NCBI GenBank assembly: GCA_035549195.1
Contig: DASZRK010000065.1
Coordinates: 1 to 62,022, forward strand
Reading direction: 5' to 3'
Source of the DNA: a bacterium
Lineage (GTDB): Bacteria; Oederibacteriota; Muellerivitia; Muellerivitales; Muellerivitaceae
DNA: 62,022 bases
Part shown: piece after piece, positions 49,695 through 59,460 of the stretch
Numbering within the stretch: position 1 is the first letter of the stretch
Layout: every line of letters begins with the position of its first letter
The notes under the pieces: generated by a model
Database searches by the model: none
The model's input: only the letters and a program-made list of their open reading frames with translations
Told to the model about the DNA's origin: nothing
Program-made: the position numbers and the translations under genes

Positions 49695-51821
49695 TTAAAA
49701 TTTCTTCCCGTAAAGCCTCAAGGCGTTCAACACCACCGTGACCGAGGACATCGCCATGGCCCCCGCGGCCAAGGCCGGAGGGACCGGGGCCAGGGCCGCC
49801 AGGGGCAGGGCCAGCAGGTTATAGGCGAAGGCCCAGAAGAGGTTCTGGCGGATGACGGCGAAGACGCCCCGGGAAAGCTGGATGGCCTCGATGACCTTAT
49901 GCAGTCCCCCTTGGGTGAGCACCATGTCCCCCGCTTCCTTGGCCGCGTCCACCGCCGATCCCACTGCGATCCCTAAGTCCGCCGCGGTCAGGGCCGCCGC
50001 ATCGTTGTAACCGTCCCCCACCATGGCCACCTTGAGGCCCTTGGCCTGCAGCTCCCGCAGGTATTGGAGCTTGCCTTCCGGGGCCATGCCCGCCTTCACC
50101 ACATCGACCCCGACCCGCTCCGCGACCCGCCGGGCCACCACTTCCCCATCCCCGGTCAAGAGGTGGACTTGGAGCCCCAGGCCCTTCAGGCCCTGGACCA
50201 CTTCCTTCGAATCGGACCGGGGGGGATCCTCCATCACCAGGATGGCCATGATCTTCCGGTCCACCGCCATCAAGGAGACCGTCTGGCCCCCCTGCCGGTA
50301 GGCTTCCACATTGGACCGCACCTGGGCCGAGGGCACCACCCCTTCGAGCGATTCGACGAAGGCCTTGGTGCCTATGGCCACCTCGTGGCTTTCCACCATC
50401 CCCTTCAAACCCGCCCCGGGGACCTCCTCCAGGCCCTCCACCTTGGGAAGGATGAGGTCCAGGACCATCACCTCCTTCAGGACGGCGGATGCCAGCGGGT
50501 GATTGCTCCCCAGTTCCAGGGCCCCGGCATAGCGGAGCATCTTCTCCTCCTCCGCGCCCTCGAAGACCAGCAGGTCCACGAGGCGGGGCTTACCCTCGGT
50601 CAAGGTCCCGGTCTTGTCGAAAAGCAGGACGTCCAGGGTCTGGGTCCTTTCCAGCACCTCCGCCCGGCGGATCAGGATGCCCCGCCGCGCCGCCACGCCC
50701 AACCCGGCCATGAGGGCGATGGGGGTCGCCAGGCCGAGCGCGCAGGGACAGGCCACCACCAGCACCGCCACGGCCCGCTGCAGGGCAAAGGCCGTCGTGG
50801 AATGGCCCCAGGCCATCCAGGCCCCGAAGGTCAAGAGTGCCAAAAAGAGCACGATCGGCACGAAGATCGAAGCCGCCCGGTCCGCCAAGCGCTGGACGGG
50901 AGCCTTGGACCCCTGCGCCTCTTCCACCATGCGGATGACCTGGGCCAGGGCGGTATGTTCTCCCACCTCCCGGGCCTTGATGCTCAGGGTGGCGTTCCCG
51001 TTCACGGTCCCCGCATAGACCGGCTCGCCCGGACGTTTCTCCACGGGACGGGATTCCCCGGTCAGCAGGGATTCGTCGGCCCATCCCTTCCCTTCCTTGA
51101 TATAGCCGTCCACGGGGATGGCCTCTCCCGGGCGCACGCTCAAAGTATCGCCGGGCGCCACCATCTCCACCGGCAGGTCCTCCTGGTGGGTCTCCTTGAT
51201 CACATGGGCGACGCGGGGCTGGAGGTCCATCAGGAGCTCGAGCGCCCGGTTGGCCCTCCGCTTGGCGAGGATCTCGAGGTAGCGGCCCAGGGTCACGAAA
51301 AGGATGATGAGGGACGCCGCGTCGAAATAGGTCTCCCCGGAGCGGGTCAGGAAGGCGGCCAGGGACGCGAAGAAGGCGGCCCCGGACCCGAGCGAGACGA
51401 GGCTGTCCATGAGGACCTCGCCCTTCATCAAGCCCCGGAAGGCGGCCCGGTGGAACGGGGACCCGGCGAGAAGGAAGACCGGCGCGGCCAGCGCCAGTTG
51501 CAGGCCCGGGGACAGCATGGGGATATGCCCCATCCTCAAGTGTTCCAACAGGAAGGGGAGCGAACAAAGGGCGGCGAGCCCGAGGCGCCAACCCAGCCGC
51601 ATCTTCTCGTTCTCGTAAAGCGCCTGGGTCTTGGCCGTGGGTTGGTAGGGCTGGGCCGAATAGCCGGCCTCGCGGACCGCCTCTTCCAACCGGCCCGGAT
51701 CGACGGTCCCTTGGGTGCGGACGTAGGCCCTTTGGGCGGCGAAGTTGACGGTGGCTTCCTTCACCCCCGGGACCTTCCGGAGCTTGCGTTCGATGCGGGC
51801 CGCGCAGGACGCGCAGGTCAT
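49695..51821 (-). CDS. copA: Copper-exporting P1B ATPase CopA (5' part joins copZ frame)
   Basis: The frame from ATG 51821 gives 708 residues: MTCASC metal site, TGES actuator loop, CPC helix motif VACPCALGLATPIALMAG, DKTGTLTEGKP, and GDGYNDAAALTAADLGIAVG. The first possible start lies inside the metal-binding domain, so its first strand (AILSIEG) would be missing. That strand is encoded just upstream, in frame, back to the copZ stop. The full protein therefore probably begins in copZ and enters this frame by a +1 shift at CCC-TGA, giving the usual two N-terminal metal-binding domains. Confidence 0.85.
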   Translation of the reverse strand: MTCASCAARIERKLRKVPGVKEATVNFAAQRAYVRTQGTVDPGRLEEAVREAGYSAQPYQPTAKTQALYENEKMRLGWRLGLAALCSLPFLLEHLRMGHIPMLSPGLQLALAAPVFLLAGSPFHRAAFRGLMKGEVLMDSLVSLGSGAAFFASLAAFLTRSGETYFDAASLIILFVTLGRYLEILAKRRANRALELLMDLQPRVAHVIKETHQEDLPVEMVAPGDTLSVRPGEAIPVDGYIKEGKGWADESLLTGESRPVEKRPGEPVYAGTVNGNATLSIKAREVGEHTALAQVIRMVEEAQGSKAPVQRLADRAASIFVPIVLFLALLTFGAWMAWGHSTTAFALQRAVAVLVVACPCALGLATPIALMAGLGVAARRGILIRRAEVLERTQTLDVLLFDKTGTLTEGKPRLVDLLVFEGAEEEKMLRYAGALELGSNHPLASAVLKEVMVLDLILPKVEGLEEVPGAGLKGMVESHEVAIGTKAFVESLEGVVPSAQVRSNVEAYRQGGQTVSLMAVDRKIMAILVMEDPPRSDSKEVVQGLKGLGLQVHLLTGDGEVVARRVAERVGVDVVKAGMAPEGKLQYLRELQAKGLKVAMVGDGYNDAAALTAADLGIAVGSAVDAAKEAGDMVLTQGGLHKVIEAIQLSRGVFAVIRQNLFWAFAYNLLALPLAALAPVPPALAAGAMAMSSVTVVLNALRLYGKKF

Positions 51822-51865
51822 GCCTTCGATGGAAAGGATGGCGGAATCGGCCGGGCCCGCCGGGG

Positions 51866-51874
51866 CCTCAGGGG
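51866..51874 (-). promoter_or_regulatory. Candidate +1 frameshift site CCC-TGA
   Basis: On the minus strand GTC CCC TGA GGC: slipping one base at CCC-T moves the ribosome past the stop into the copA frame (GAG GCC CCG). CCC-TGA is a recognised +1 slippery site. Purine-rich GGAGGAAGAGGG lies some 15-27 bases upstream. Confidence 0.6.
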
Positions 51875-52077
51875 ACGTGGGCGTGGTATCCCTCTTCCTC
51901 CACCGCCTGGAAGGCGGTGGGAAGGTCCAGGTCCTGTTCGGTCGTCACGACCGCCCGGCCGGGGCTCAGTTGGACCTTCACGCGGGTGACCCCGGGCAAT
52001 CGGGACAGGGCCTTCTCGACGGACCGGACACAATGGTTGCAGGTCATGCCATCCACGCTTAAAACGGTTTCTTTCAT
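51868..52077 (-). CDS. copZ: Copper chaperone CopZ / first HMA domain of CopA
   Basis: 69 residues from ATG 52077 (GGGAGG 6 bases upstream). MKETVLSVDGMTCNHCVRSV is a typical metal-binding HMA start and EEEGYHAHVP its end. The stop TGA (51868-51870) follows a CCC codon. Without a shift the product is a soluble CopZ; with a +1 shift it continues into CopA. In E. coli, copA makes a CopZ-like product by -1 frameshifting, so the dual product has a precedent. Confidence 0.85.
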   Translation of the reverse strand: MKETVLSVDGMTCNHCVRSVEKALSRLPGVTRVKVQLSPGRAVVTTEQDLDLPTAFQAVEEEGYHAHVP

Positions 52078-52295
52078 GACAAACCTCCCCAGGGCCTCTT
52101 TCCAAACATAAACAGGCGGGTTTGAAAAGAAAAGCCCGCAGATCATAGGGGTCCCGGCTTTTTTGGAAGACGTGAAACCAACCCCTCCCCATGAAACCTC
52201 ATAGGGGTTGCATTGAAATGCGCCGGGGAGGAAAATACCCCCTCATTTCGCCTCTCTTTCTTCTTATATATACCCAAAACCCTTCGGAGGTTGTC

Positions 52296-54284
52296 ATGGC
52301 CGCGAACGAAAAGCGATTGAACCTGGTCCAGAAGATCATCCAAGCCCACCTGGTCTCCGGCAACATGGTCGCCGGCGAGGAGGTCGGCATCCGCATCGAC
52401 CAGACCCTGACCCAGGACGCCACCGGCACCATGGCTTACCTGCAATTCGAGGCCATCGGCGTGCCCCAGGTCAAGACCAAGCTCTCGGTCTCCTATGTGG
52501 ACCATAACATGCTCCAGACCGGCTTCGAGAACGCCGACGACCACCGCTACTTGCAAAGCGTCGCCGCCAAGCACGGCATCTACTTCTCCCGTCCCGGCAA
52601 CGGCATCTGCCACCAGGTCCACCTGGAGCGCTTCGCCATCCCCGGGCAGACCCTCTTGGGCTCCGACTCCCACACCCCCACCTGCGGCGGGTTGGCCGAA
52701 CTCTCCATCGGCGCGGGCGGCCTGGACGTGGCCGTCGCCATGGGCGGCGGTCCCTTTTACATGACCATGCCCAAGGTGCTCCGGGTGGAGCTCAAGGGCA
52801 AGCTCCAGCCCTGGGTCACCGCCAAGGACATCATCCTGGAAGTGTTGCGCAAGCTGACCGTGAAGGGCGGCGTGGGCCGCATCTTGGAGTATACCGGCCA
52901 GGGCGTGAAGAGCCTGTCGGCCACGGCCCGGGCCACCATCACCAACATGGGGGCCGAACTGGGCGCCACCACCTCCATCTTCCCGTCGGATGAGAACACC
53001 CGCGAATACATGAAGGCCCAGGGCCGGGGCAAGGACTGGACCCCCTTGGCCGCCGACGCCGGGGCCACCTATGATGAGGAGCTCATCATCGACCTCAACA
53101 AGCTCCAGCCCCTCATCGCCCAGCCCCACAGCCCGGACAACGTGATCGAGGTCTCCAAGCTCAAGAACATCGACGTCCAGCAGGTCTGCGTGGGAAGCTG
53201 CACCAACAGCTCCTACAGCGACCTGATGATGGTGGCCAAGATGCTCAAGGGCAAGCACGTGCACCCCAGCGTGTCCATGACGGTCACCCCCGGTTCCAAG
53301 CAGGTCTTCGAGATGATCGCCAAGAACGGGGCGCTCGCCGACATCATCGCCTCGGGCGCGCGCATCATCGAATCCGCCTGCGGACCCTGCATCGGCATGG
53401 GCCAGGCCCCCTCCTCGGGCGCCGTTTCCATCCGCAGCTTCAACCGCAACTTCGAGGGCCGTTCCGGGACCCAGGACGCCAAGGTCTACCTGGCCTCCCC
53501 CGAGACCTGCGTGGCCTGCGCCCTGACCGGCAAGATCACCGATCCGGCCACCCTGGGCAAAGCCCCCAAGATCGAGATCCCCGACAAGTTCGTGTGGGAC
53601 GACGAGGGCATCATCCCCCCCGCCAAGGACCCCAAGAAGGTGGAGGTCGTCCGCGGACCGAACATCAAGCCTCTCCCGGTGAACGAGCCCCTGGCCGATT
53701 CGCTCTCCGGCCCGGCCATCCTGAAGGTCGGCGACAACATCACCACCGACCACATCATGCCCGCCGGCTCCAAGGTGCTGCCCCTTCGTTCCAACATCCC
53801 GGCCATCTCGAAATTCGTGTTCAATAAGGTGGACGAGACCTTCCCCGACCGCGCCAAGGCCGCGGGCAAGAGCTTCGTGGTGGGCGGCGAGAACTACGGG
53901 CAAGGCTCGAGCCGCGAGCACGCGGCCCTGGCCCCCATGTACCTGGGCCTCAAGGCGGTCATCGTCAAGAGCTTCGCCCGCATCCACCGGGCCAACCTCA
54001 TCAACTTCGGCATCCTGCCGCTGACCTTCGTGCAGGCCGCCGAATACGATCTGGTGAACCAGGGCGACCAATTGGAGATCCCGGACCTCAAACAGGTCAT
54101 GAAGGTGGACCATCCTTTCCCGGTGAAGGATGTCACCAACGGCAAGACCTTCCAGGTGGTGCACGGTCTTTCCGCCCGGCAGAAGGAGATCATCCTGGCC
54201 GGCGGCCTCCTCAACTGGACCAAGCAACAGGGCGCCGCAGGCGCTCCCAAGGCCAAGGCCGGTAAAAAAGAAAAAGTAAAGTAA
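52296..54284 (+). CDS. acnA: Aconitate hydratase
   Basis: 662 residues from ATG 52296, with CGGAGG upstream. The cluster cysteines are in VCVGSCTNSSYSD and SACGPCIGMGQ; GSDSHTPTCGGLAELSIGAG and GENYGQGSSREHAALAP are other active-site regions. The C-terminal swivel domain starts near NITTDHIMPAGS. It interconverts citrate and isocitrate in the TCA cycle. Length suits the shorter, mitochondrial-type aconitases. A terminator follows. Confidence 0.93.
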   Translation: MAANEKRLNLVQKIIQAHLVSGNMVAGEEVGIRIDQTLTQDATGTMAYLQFEAIGVPQVKTKLSVSYVDHNMLQTGFENADDHRYLQSVAAKHGIYFSRPGNGICHQVHLERFAIPGQTLLGSDSHTPTCGGLAELSIGAGGLDVAVAMGGGPFYMTMPKVLRVELKGKLQPWVTAKDIILEVLRKLTVKGGVGRILEYTGQGVKSLSATARATITNMGAELGATTSIFPSDENTREYMKAQGRGKDWTPLAADAGATYDEELIIDLNKLQPLIAQPHSPDNVIEVSKLKNIDVQQVCVGSCTNSSYSDLMMVAKMLKGKHVHPSVSMTVTPGSKQVFEMIAKNGALADIIASGARIIESACGPCIGMGQAPSSGAVSIRSFNRNFEGRSGTQDAKVYLASPETCVACALTGKITDPATLGKAPKIEIPDKFVWDDEGIIPPAKDPKKVEVVRGPNIKPLPVNEPLADSLSGPAILKVGDNITTDHIMPAGSKVLPLRSNIPAISKFVFNKVDETFPDRAKAAGKSFVVGGENYGQGSSREHAALAPMYLGLKAVIVKSFARIHRANLINFGILPLTFVQAAEYDLVNQGDQLEIPDLKQVMKVDHPFPVKDVTNGKTFQVVHGLSARQKEIILAGGLLNWTKQQGAAGAPKAKAGKKEKVK

Positions 54285-54301
54285 GCGAAAAGCTGAACCC
54301 G

Positions 54302-54330
54302 GCCCCGCCCCTCCAGGGCGGGGCTTTTTT
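54302..54330 (+). terminator. Intrinsic terminator of the aconitase gene
   Basis: GCCCCGCCC-CTCCA-GGGCGGGGC followed by TTTTTT. Confidence 0.92.
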
Positions 54331-54435
54331 ATTTAAGAAGCTAAGGAAAACGGGAACTTGGAAACACTGCCCTCGGGAACGCCCTTGGACCCCCAAAGCG
54401 ACCCTTCCCTTTCCAGGGGAAAGGAAGCGGCCCGC

Positions 54436-54606
54436 ATGAACATCGACATCTCCGCCCGGAAGCCCGGCGAGAAGTTCCTCTACACGGGTCCCCATCTCTG
54501 CGTGACCTGCGCGGGCGAGGACCGGATCATGAACCGCCACTTCACGGCGGGTGAAACCGCTCCCGAATGCCCCCACTGCGGTCCCCGGGCCCTTTGGGAG
54601 CCCTGA
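54436..54606 (+). CDS. Small zinc-ribbon-like protein
   Basis: 56 residues from ATG 54436 (AAGGAAG site). Two cysteine pairs, LCVTC and CPHCG, 26 residues apart could hold one zinc. Basic and otherwise featureless; family not recognised. Confidence 0.55.
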   Translation: MNIDISARKPGEKFLYTGPHLCVTCAGEDRIMNRHFTAGETAPECPHCGPRALWEP

Positions 54607-54741
54607 TCTCTTGACGCCCCCACCAATGGGGGTGCTGAAAGCGTTTTACGCCGGTTTAGAACGGGCCTTTTCGTTGAAACTGGGTGTCTTTTCTTAAATA
54701 ATAATCACGACGCAACGCTGTAATACGCCAAAAGAGGTCGA

Positions 54742-55674
54742 ATGGCTCACGATTTCACCGTCACCTTCCGGGGGGTCCGGGGGAGCATCCCCGTGCCCGG
54801 CCCGTCCACGCTCAAGATCGGGGGCAATTCTTCCTGCGTCCAGGTCAACGTGCTGGACCATGACATCTTCTTGGACGCCGGCACGGGCATCGTGGCCGCG
54901 GGCCAGCAGATGGTGCGCAACTTTTTCTCCAACCGCGACAAGATCAAGCGCCTCAAGGCGACCATCCTTATTTCCCACACCCACCACGACCACATCATGG
55001 GGCTTCCCTTCTTCCCGCCCCTCTACATCGGCGACTCCGCCCTTTCCATCTTCGGCCCCTCGGTCTATGGCCCCGTGGGCGCGGACACCGGCCTGGAATA
55101 CGTGCTGGCCATGATGATGGACCAGATGTTCTTCCCCATCGACCTCAAGGAGACCCATTCGATCAAGCGCATCACCACCTTGAAGCCCTTCGACCAGGTG
55201 CTTTTGGCGGAGGGGGGCGAAGCGGAAGTGGTGAACCTGCAGACCGACTTTAGGGCCACCTTCAAGGACAAGGTCATCATCAGCCAGTACCGGGCCTACA
55301 ACCACCCCAAGAACGGGACCCTGGTCTATAAGCTCCAGTACGCGGGAAAATCCATCGTTTACGCCACCGACCTGGAAGGCTATGTGGACGGCGACCGCCG
55401 GCTGATCCAGTTCGCCAAGGGTGCGGACCTCCTGATCCACGACGCCCAATACACCCAGGAGCAGTACACCGGCCCCGTCTCCACCCAGGGCTTCGGCCAT
55501 TCCACTCCCGAGATGGCCTGCCTGGTCGCCAAGGAGGCGGGCGTGAAGCAATTGGCGCTCTACCATCACGATCCCAACCACGACGACGCTTTCCTGGCCC
55601 AGAAGGAGGAGAAGGCCAAGGCCCTCTTCACCAACACCATCACCGCGGCCGAGGGTCTCATCCTCACCATTTAG
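54742..55674 (+). CDS. MBL-fold metallo-hydrolase
   Basis: 310 residues. FRGVRGSIPVPG at the start and HTHHDH in ISHTHHDHIMGLPFF give the metallo-beta-lactamase fold; YATDLEG supplies the bridging aspartate and YHHDPNHDD the last histidine. Members of this group include cyclic-nucleotide phosphodiesterase-like and RNase-Z-like enzymes; the substrate is not clear. A near-copy of the last 24 coding bases lies 65 bases downstream. Confidence 0.88.
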   Translation: MAHDFTVTFRGVRGSIPVPGPSTLKIGGNSSCVQVNVLDHDIFLDAGTGIVAAGQQMVRNFFSNRDKIKRLKATILISHTHHDHIMGLPFFPPLYIGDSALSIFGPSVYGPVGADTGLEYVLAMMMDQMFFPIDLKETHSIKRITTLKPFDQVLLAEGGEAEVVNLQTDFRATFKDKVIISQYRAYNHPKNGTLVYKLQYAGKSIVYATDLEGYVDGDRRLIQFAKGADLLIHDAQYTQEQYTGPVSTQGFGHSTPEMACLVAKEAGVKQLALYHHDPNHDDAFLAQKEEKAKALFTNTITAAEGLILTI

Positions 55675-55714
55675 GTATAAAAGACCCCTCTGTCCTTGAG
55701 CGCAGCTCAATGGG

Positions 55715-55738
55715 CGAGGGTCTTATCCTTGCCATTTA
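55715..55738 (+). pseudogene. Echo of the metallo-hydrolase gene 3' end
   Basis: 24 bases matching 55650-55673 at 21 positions. In the same reading frame it encodes EGLILAI-stop versus EGLILTI-stop; two of three differences are silent. Looks like the remnant of a former tandem duplicate. Confidence 0.55.
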
Positions 55739-55786
55739 AGGACCTCCGGGGCGCAAAAAGGCCCGGGCCCTTCCCCGTTCTTCCCG

Positions 55787-56467
55787 TCAGTTGTTCTTAT
55801 ATTTTTGAATCTTCTCGTGCAGGTCCCGCAGCTCATCGGCCGTGGGCTCGATCGACAGGCTCTCCATCTCCCCCACTTGGTTGTAGACGTCGAAGAGGAT
55901 GGACCAAAGTTCCTCGTTCGAAAAACTCTTTTTCACCATGAAATATTGCAGGAAAAGCTGGAATCGGATGCAGGCCTCATAGAGGTCCACGCATTGGATG
56001 CCCGACAGGTCCCCGCTCACCAGGGAAAAGGACTGCAGGACGACCTCCACTTCCTCGATGATCTTCTTCAGGAGTTCCCGCAATTCGATGTTCTGGATGG
56101 CGTCGTAATAGACCGTATCGAACTGGTCCTGGGTGAGGGCCGAGCGGGTCACCTCGTCGTAAGCCTGGAAGACCGTTTTGTACTGGCGGCCCGCCCGCTG
56201 GACGGCGTGGACGAGGCCCACCAACTGGGCCACTTGGGGCAGGAAGTTGCTGCGGTCGATGACCTTCGTGGTGGCCAGTTCATGGATGAACTGGATATAG
56301 GCATAGGTCGCCTGGGAACATTCCTGGAAGGCTTTCGCCAATCCGGGGACCTGTTCGGCGGGGGCATGGCCCGCTTTCAGTTGCTTTTCGACCTTCTCGA
56401 GGAAATGACCCTCGGGTTTCCAGGCTTGGGTGCTTTGGAGGAATTGTTCGGCCGTGATCTCTTCCAT
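55787..56467 (-). CDS. Hypothetical all-helical protein
   Basis: 226 residues, hydrophilic and strongly helical, no signal peptide or known motif. Segments such as LRELLKKIIEEVEVVLQSFS and ELRDLHEKIQKYKNN suggest a helical bundle or coiled coil. It lies 8 bases downstream of the yfhO stop, so it may be the last gene of a cysC-yfhO operon. Confidence 0.6.
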   Translation of the reverse strand: MEEITAEQFLQSTQAWKPEGHFLEKVEKQLKAGHAPAEQVPGLAKAFQECSQATYAYIQFIHELATTKVIDRSNFLPQVAQLVGLVHAVQRAGRQYKTVFQAYDEVTRSALTQDQFDTVYYDAIQNIELRELLKKIIEEVEVVLQSFSLVSGDLSGIQCVDLYEACIRFQLFLQYFMVKKSFSNEELWSILFDVYNQVGEMESLSIEPTADELRDLHEKIQKYKNN

Positions 56468-56475
56468 GGGAAATA

Positions 56476-58734
56476 TTATAGGCCCCGCCGTTCAGGGGCG
56501 GATAGGACGAAAAAAAGCATCAGGGGAAGGAATAGGACCCAGGAGACAACGGAGATCCATTTTCCGGCGCCAAAGGCCGACGGCCGGTACTCCAGGATGA
56601 AATCATGCTCCCCCGCCCCCAAGGGAATGCCCCGCTGGAATCCGTTGGCGGGCAACACCGAAGGAACGGGACTTGGGGGTCCCGAGATCGGCTCGACCTT
56701 CCAGCCCTTGGCGTAATTGTCCGTGATGACCAAGAGGCAGGGTTTCGCGTTCCGGACCCGGACCTCCACATGGTCGCTGTCGAGGTCCTTCAAACGCACG
56801 GTCCCTTTCACCGGACCCTTCCCTGCGGGAAAGCCCGGGTCCTTTTCCAGAAGGGCCGTCTTGAGCGGATCGAAATCCAATTGGGCGGCCTCCTCGATGG
56901 CCTTCTCCTCGGGAAGGATGCGGTAGTCCCCCACCAGAAGGGCCCGGGGCATTTCCTTCAAGCCGGTCCTCTTCGACACCAGCCCGTCGGGGTCCTCATG
57001 AAAAATGTAACGCCATCGCAGGAGACCCAGGGCCGGGGGGAAGCGGACGAAAAAGGGCCGCCGCAAAAGATCGTTGGAAAGATCGTAGCCCTGGGTCAGG
57101 ACCGCGAAACGGGTATAGCGGCCCAACATCATCGGGTCCTCCCCCCAGACATCGAGCCCCGAAGGCGCGCCCAGGGTATAGTTCGCCAGGTCCATCCAGA
57201 CCCGGTGATCCCCCGGGTCCTTCTCGTAGGTCCGCTGGATGGCGGCCGTCCTCTCTTTCAGGGCTTCCAGGTCGAAGCTCGAACGGTTGGCGAGGGCGAA
57301 GGCCGCGCATTCCACGGCCACCAGACCCCACCAGACCCACCTCAGGCCCTGTCGACGTGGCGTTTCCCGGCTGAGCAGGGCCAAAGCCGCTAAAAAGAGT
57401 CCCGTCCCGAGGAGGTTCCCCGCCATGGAATCCGCGTGGGGCAGGAATTGCCGGAAGATCCGCTGGCCGCCGAAATGGGCGGCCGTGAAAAAGATCCCCG
57501 CCAAGAGGAGAAAGAGCCCGCTCCCCATCGCCAGGGGTTTGGATACGTCCCTTAGTTTCTCAGGCTCCCGGAGGATGGCCTCGAAGGCCCCCGCGGCCAG
57601 GAGCGTCAGGCAGAGCGCGGTGAGGATGTTGAGTTTTCCGATACCCCGGAAATGATCGAAGAGGGGGAAATGGTCGCAAAAGAGGAGGAACAGGGGCGTC
57701 CGGCGCCCCACCATCAGGACCGTCAGGAAGAGGATCATGCCCCAAAGGACCTTCCGGTCCTGGTCCGCCGAGATCTTCCAGGCCATCAGGGCGAGCAGGA
57801 ACCCCGTCACGGTCACGAAGAGATTCGCCTCGAAATAGATCCCGCCGCCCCAATAGTCCTTCCATCCGCCGTAGAAATAAGGCATGAGGAGGGTGCAAAG
57901 CCGCTCGGGGGTCAGGTCCAGCATGTCCAGGACGCCGATGGAGAGCTTCACCGAACGGACGCTCTCCTGGGACGCCTCCCACCCGGGCAAAAGCTGGATG
58001 GCCGAGAGCAGGACCGCCCCGGTCCCCATGGCCAGGAACCCGAAAAGGACCCGGGCCTTTCCGTTCTTCCCGGGAGCGGGAGCCGCCAGGCAGAGCGCAC
58101 CGGCAAAAAGGACCGTGTAATAAACGTATTGGGGATGCCCGGAAAGGACCTGCATGGCCAACCCGAAGATCCCCCAAAGGATCCAAAGCGGTTTCCCCTC
58201 CCGGCGCCATCCCTCCAGCGCCCAAAGGATGAAAGGGATCCAGGCCATGGCGCAAAGGTTGGAAAGATGTCCTTCCAGGATGCGGGGATAGAAGGCGCCG
58301 CTGAACATGAAGATCAAGCCGGCCAGGGAGGAGGCCGCCCGACCGTTCCCCCGGCATCGGGCCAGGAGATAGGTGAAGGCCCCGGCCAGGAACAGGTGGA
58401 GGACCATGCTCAGGTTCAGGGCGAAGGCCATGGGCAGGAAAAGGAAGGTCCAATTCGGCGGATAGAGCAGGGCCGATTGGAACCCTCCCAGGAAGGGCGT
58501 GCCGCAGAAGAGCTTCGGGTCCCAAAGGGCCAGGCGGCCCTGCCGCAATTCGCCGAAACCGAACTCACGCCACCAGACGAACTGGGTGGAAAGATCCCCC
58601 AGGCGGGAGATCACCCCGTGGGTGGATGGCCGAAGGAATGGACCGAAAAGGAAAAGGATGGGGACGGCGAAAAGGAGAAGAGGACCCAGGGCCCGGGCCC
58701 AAGGAGGAAGTTTTGAAAAAGGGACGGGGATCAC
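56476..58734 (-). CDS. YfhO family membrane protein
   Basis: 752 residues, GTG start. About twelve helices with the YfhO features DLSTQFVWW, LWDPKLFCGTPFLGGFQSAL and PPNWTFLFLP, then a C-terminal soluble part with VRVRNAKPCLLVITDNYAKG. YfhO proteins are thought to be GT-C-like glycosyltransferases in teichoic acid or glycan decoration. Starts directly after the cysC stop (TAG-GTG). Confidence 0.85.
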   Translation of the reverse strand: MIPVPFSKLPPWARALGPLLLFAVPILFLFGPFLRPSTHGVISRLGDLSTQFVWWREFGFGELRQGRLALWDPKLFCGTPFLGGFQSALLYPPNWTFLFLPMAFALNLSMVLHLFLAGAFTYLLARCRGNGRAASSLAGLIFMFSGAFYPRILEGHLSNLCAMAWIPFILWALEGWRREGKPLWILWGIFGLAMQVLSGHPQYVYYTVLFAGALCLAAPAPGKNGKARVLFGFLAMGTGAVLLSAIQLLPGWEASQESVRSVKLSIGVLDMLDLTPERLCTLLMPYFYGGWKDYWGGGIYFEANLFVTVTGFLLALMAWKISADQDRKVLWGMILFLTVLMVGRRTPLFLLFCDHFPLFDHFRGIGKLNILTALCLTLLAAGAFEAILREPEKLRDVSKPLAMGSGLFLLLAGIFFTAAHFGGQRIFRQFLPHADSMAGNLLGTGLFLAALALLSRETPRRQGLRWVWWGLVAVECAAFALANRSSFDLEALKERTAAIQRTYEKDPGDHRVWMDLANYTLGAPSGLDVWGEDPMMLGRYTRFAVLTQGYDLSNDLLRRPFFVRFPPALGLLRWRYIFHEDPDGLVSKRTGLKEMPRALLVGDYRILPEEKAIEEAAQLDFDPLKTALLEKDPGFPAGKGPVKGTVRLKDLDSDHVEVRVRNAKPCLLVITDNYAKGWKVEPISGPPSPVPSVLPANGFQRGIPLGAGEHDFILEYRPSAFGAGKWISVVSWVLFLPLMLFFVLSAPERRGL

Positions 58735-59277
<543 letters not shown>

Positions 59278-59460
59278 GGTGTCTCCTGGGCCGTCCGCCT
59301 CAAACTAAACAGGGGGGCTGTGGATGTCAATGGTTCGATGCGCCGTGCTTGCCCGCCATCCCCCTGGATCCACCGTGCTGACCCAGCTCATGGACTTCAA
59401 AAAGGACCTTGGATAGACTACTGCCTCGTTCGAGGGCCCAAAAAAATCCAGGAGGCAAAC

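Noticed and set aside
51821-52077. Plain assembly error in copA
   Set aside because: Possible, but the junction is exactly a known +1 slippery sequence, and both products are meaningful, so it is reported as candidate frameshift rather than discarded.
52143-54227. Long minus-strand frame opposite aconitase
   Set aside because: Antisense shadow of a conserved gene; Gly/His/Asp-rich without domain structure.
59411-59428. Sigma-54 promoter before mdh (TTGGATAGACTACTGCCT)
   Set aside because: GG-N10-GC spacing is met, but the -24 block (TTGGATA) matches poorly; probably chance.
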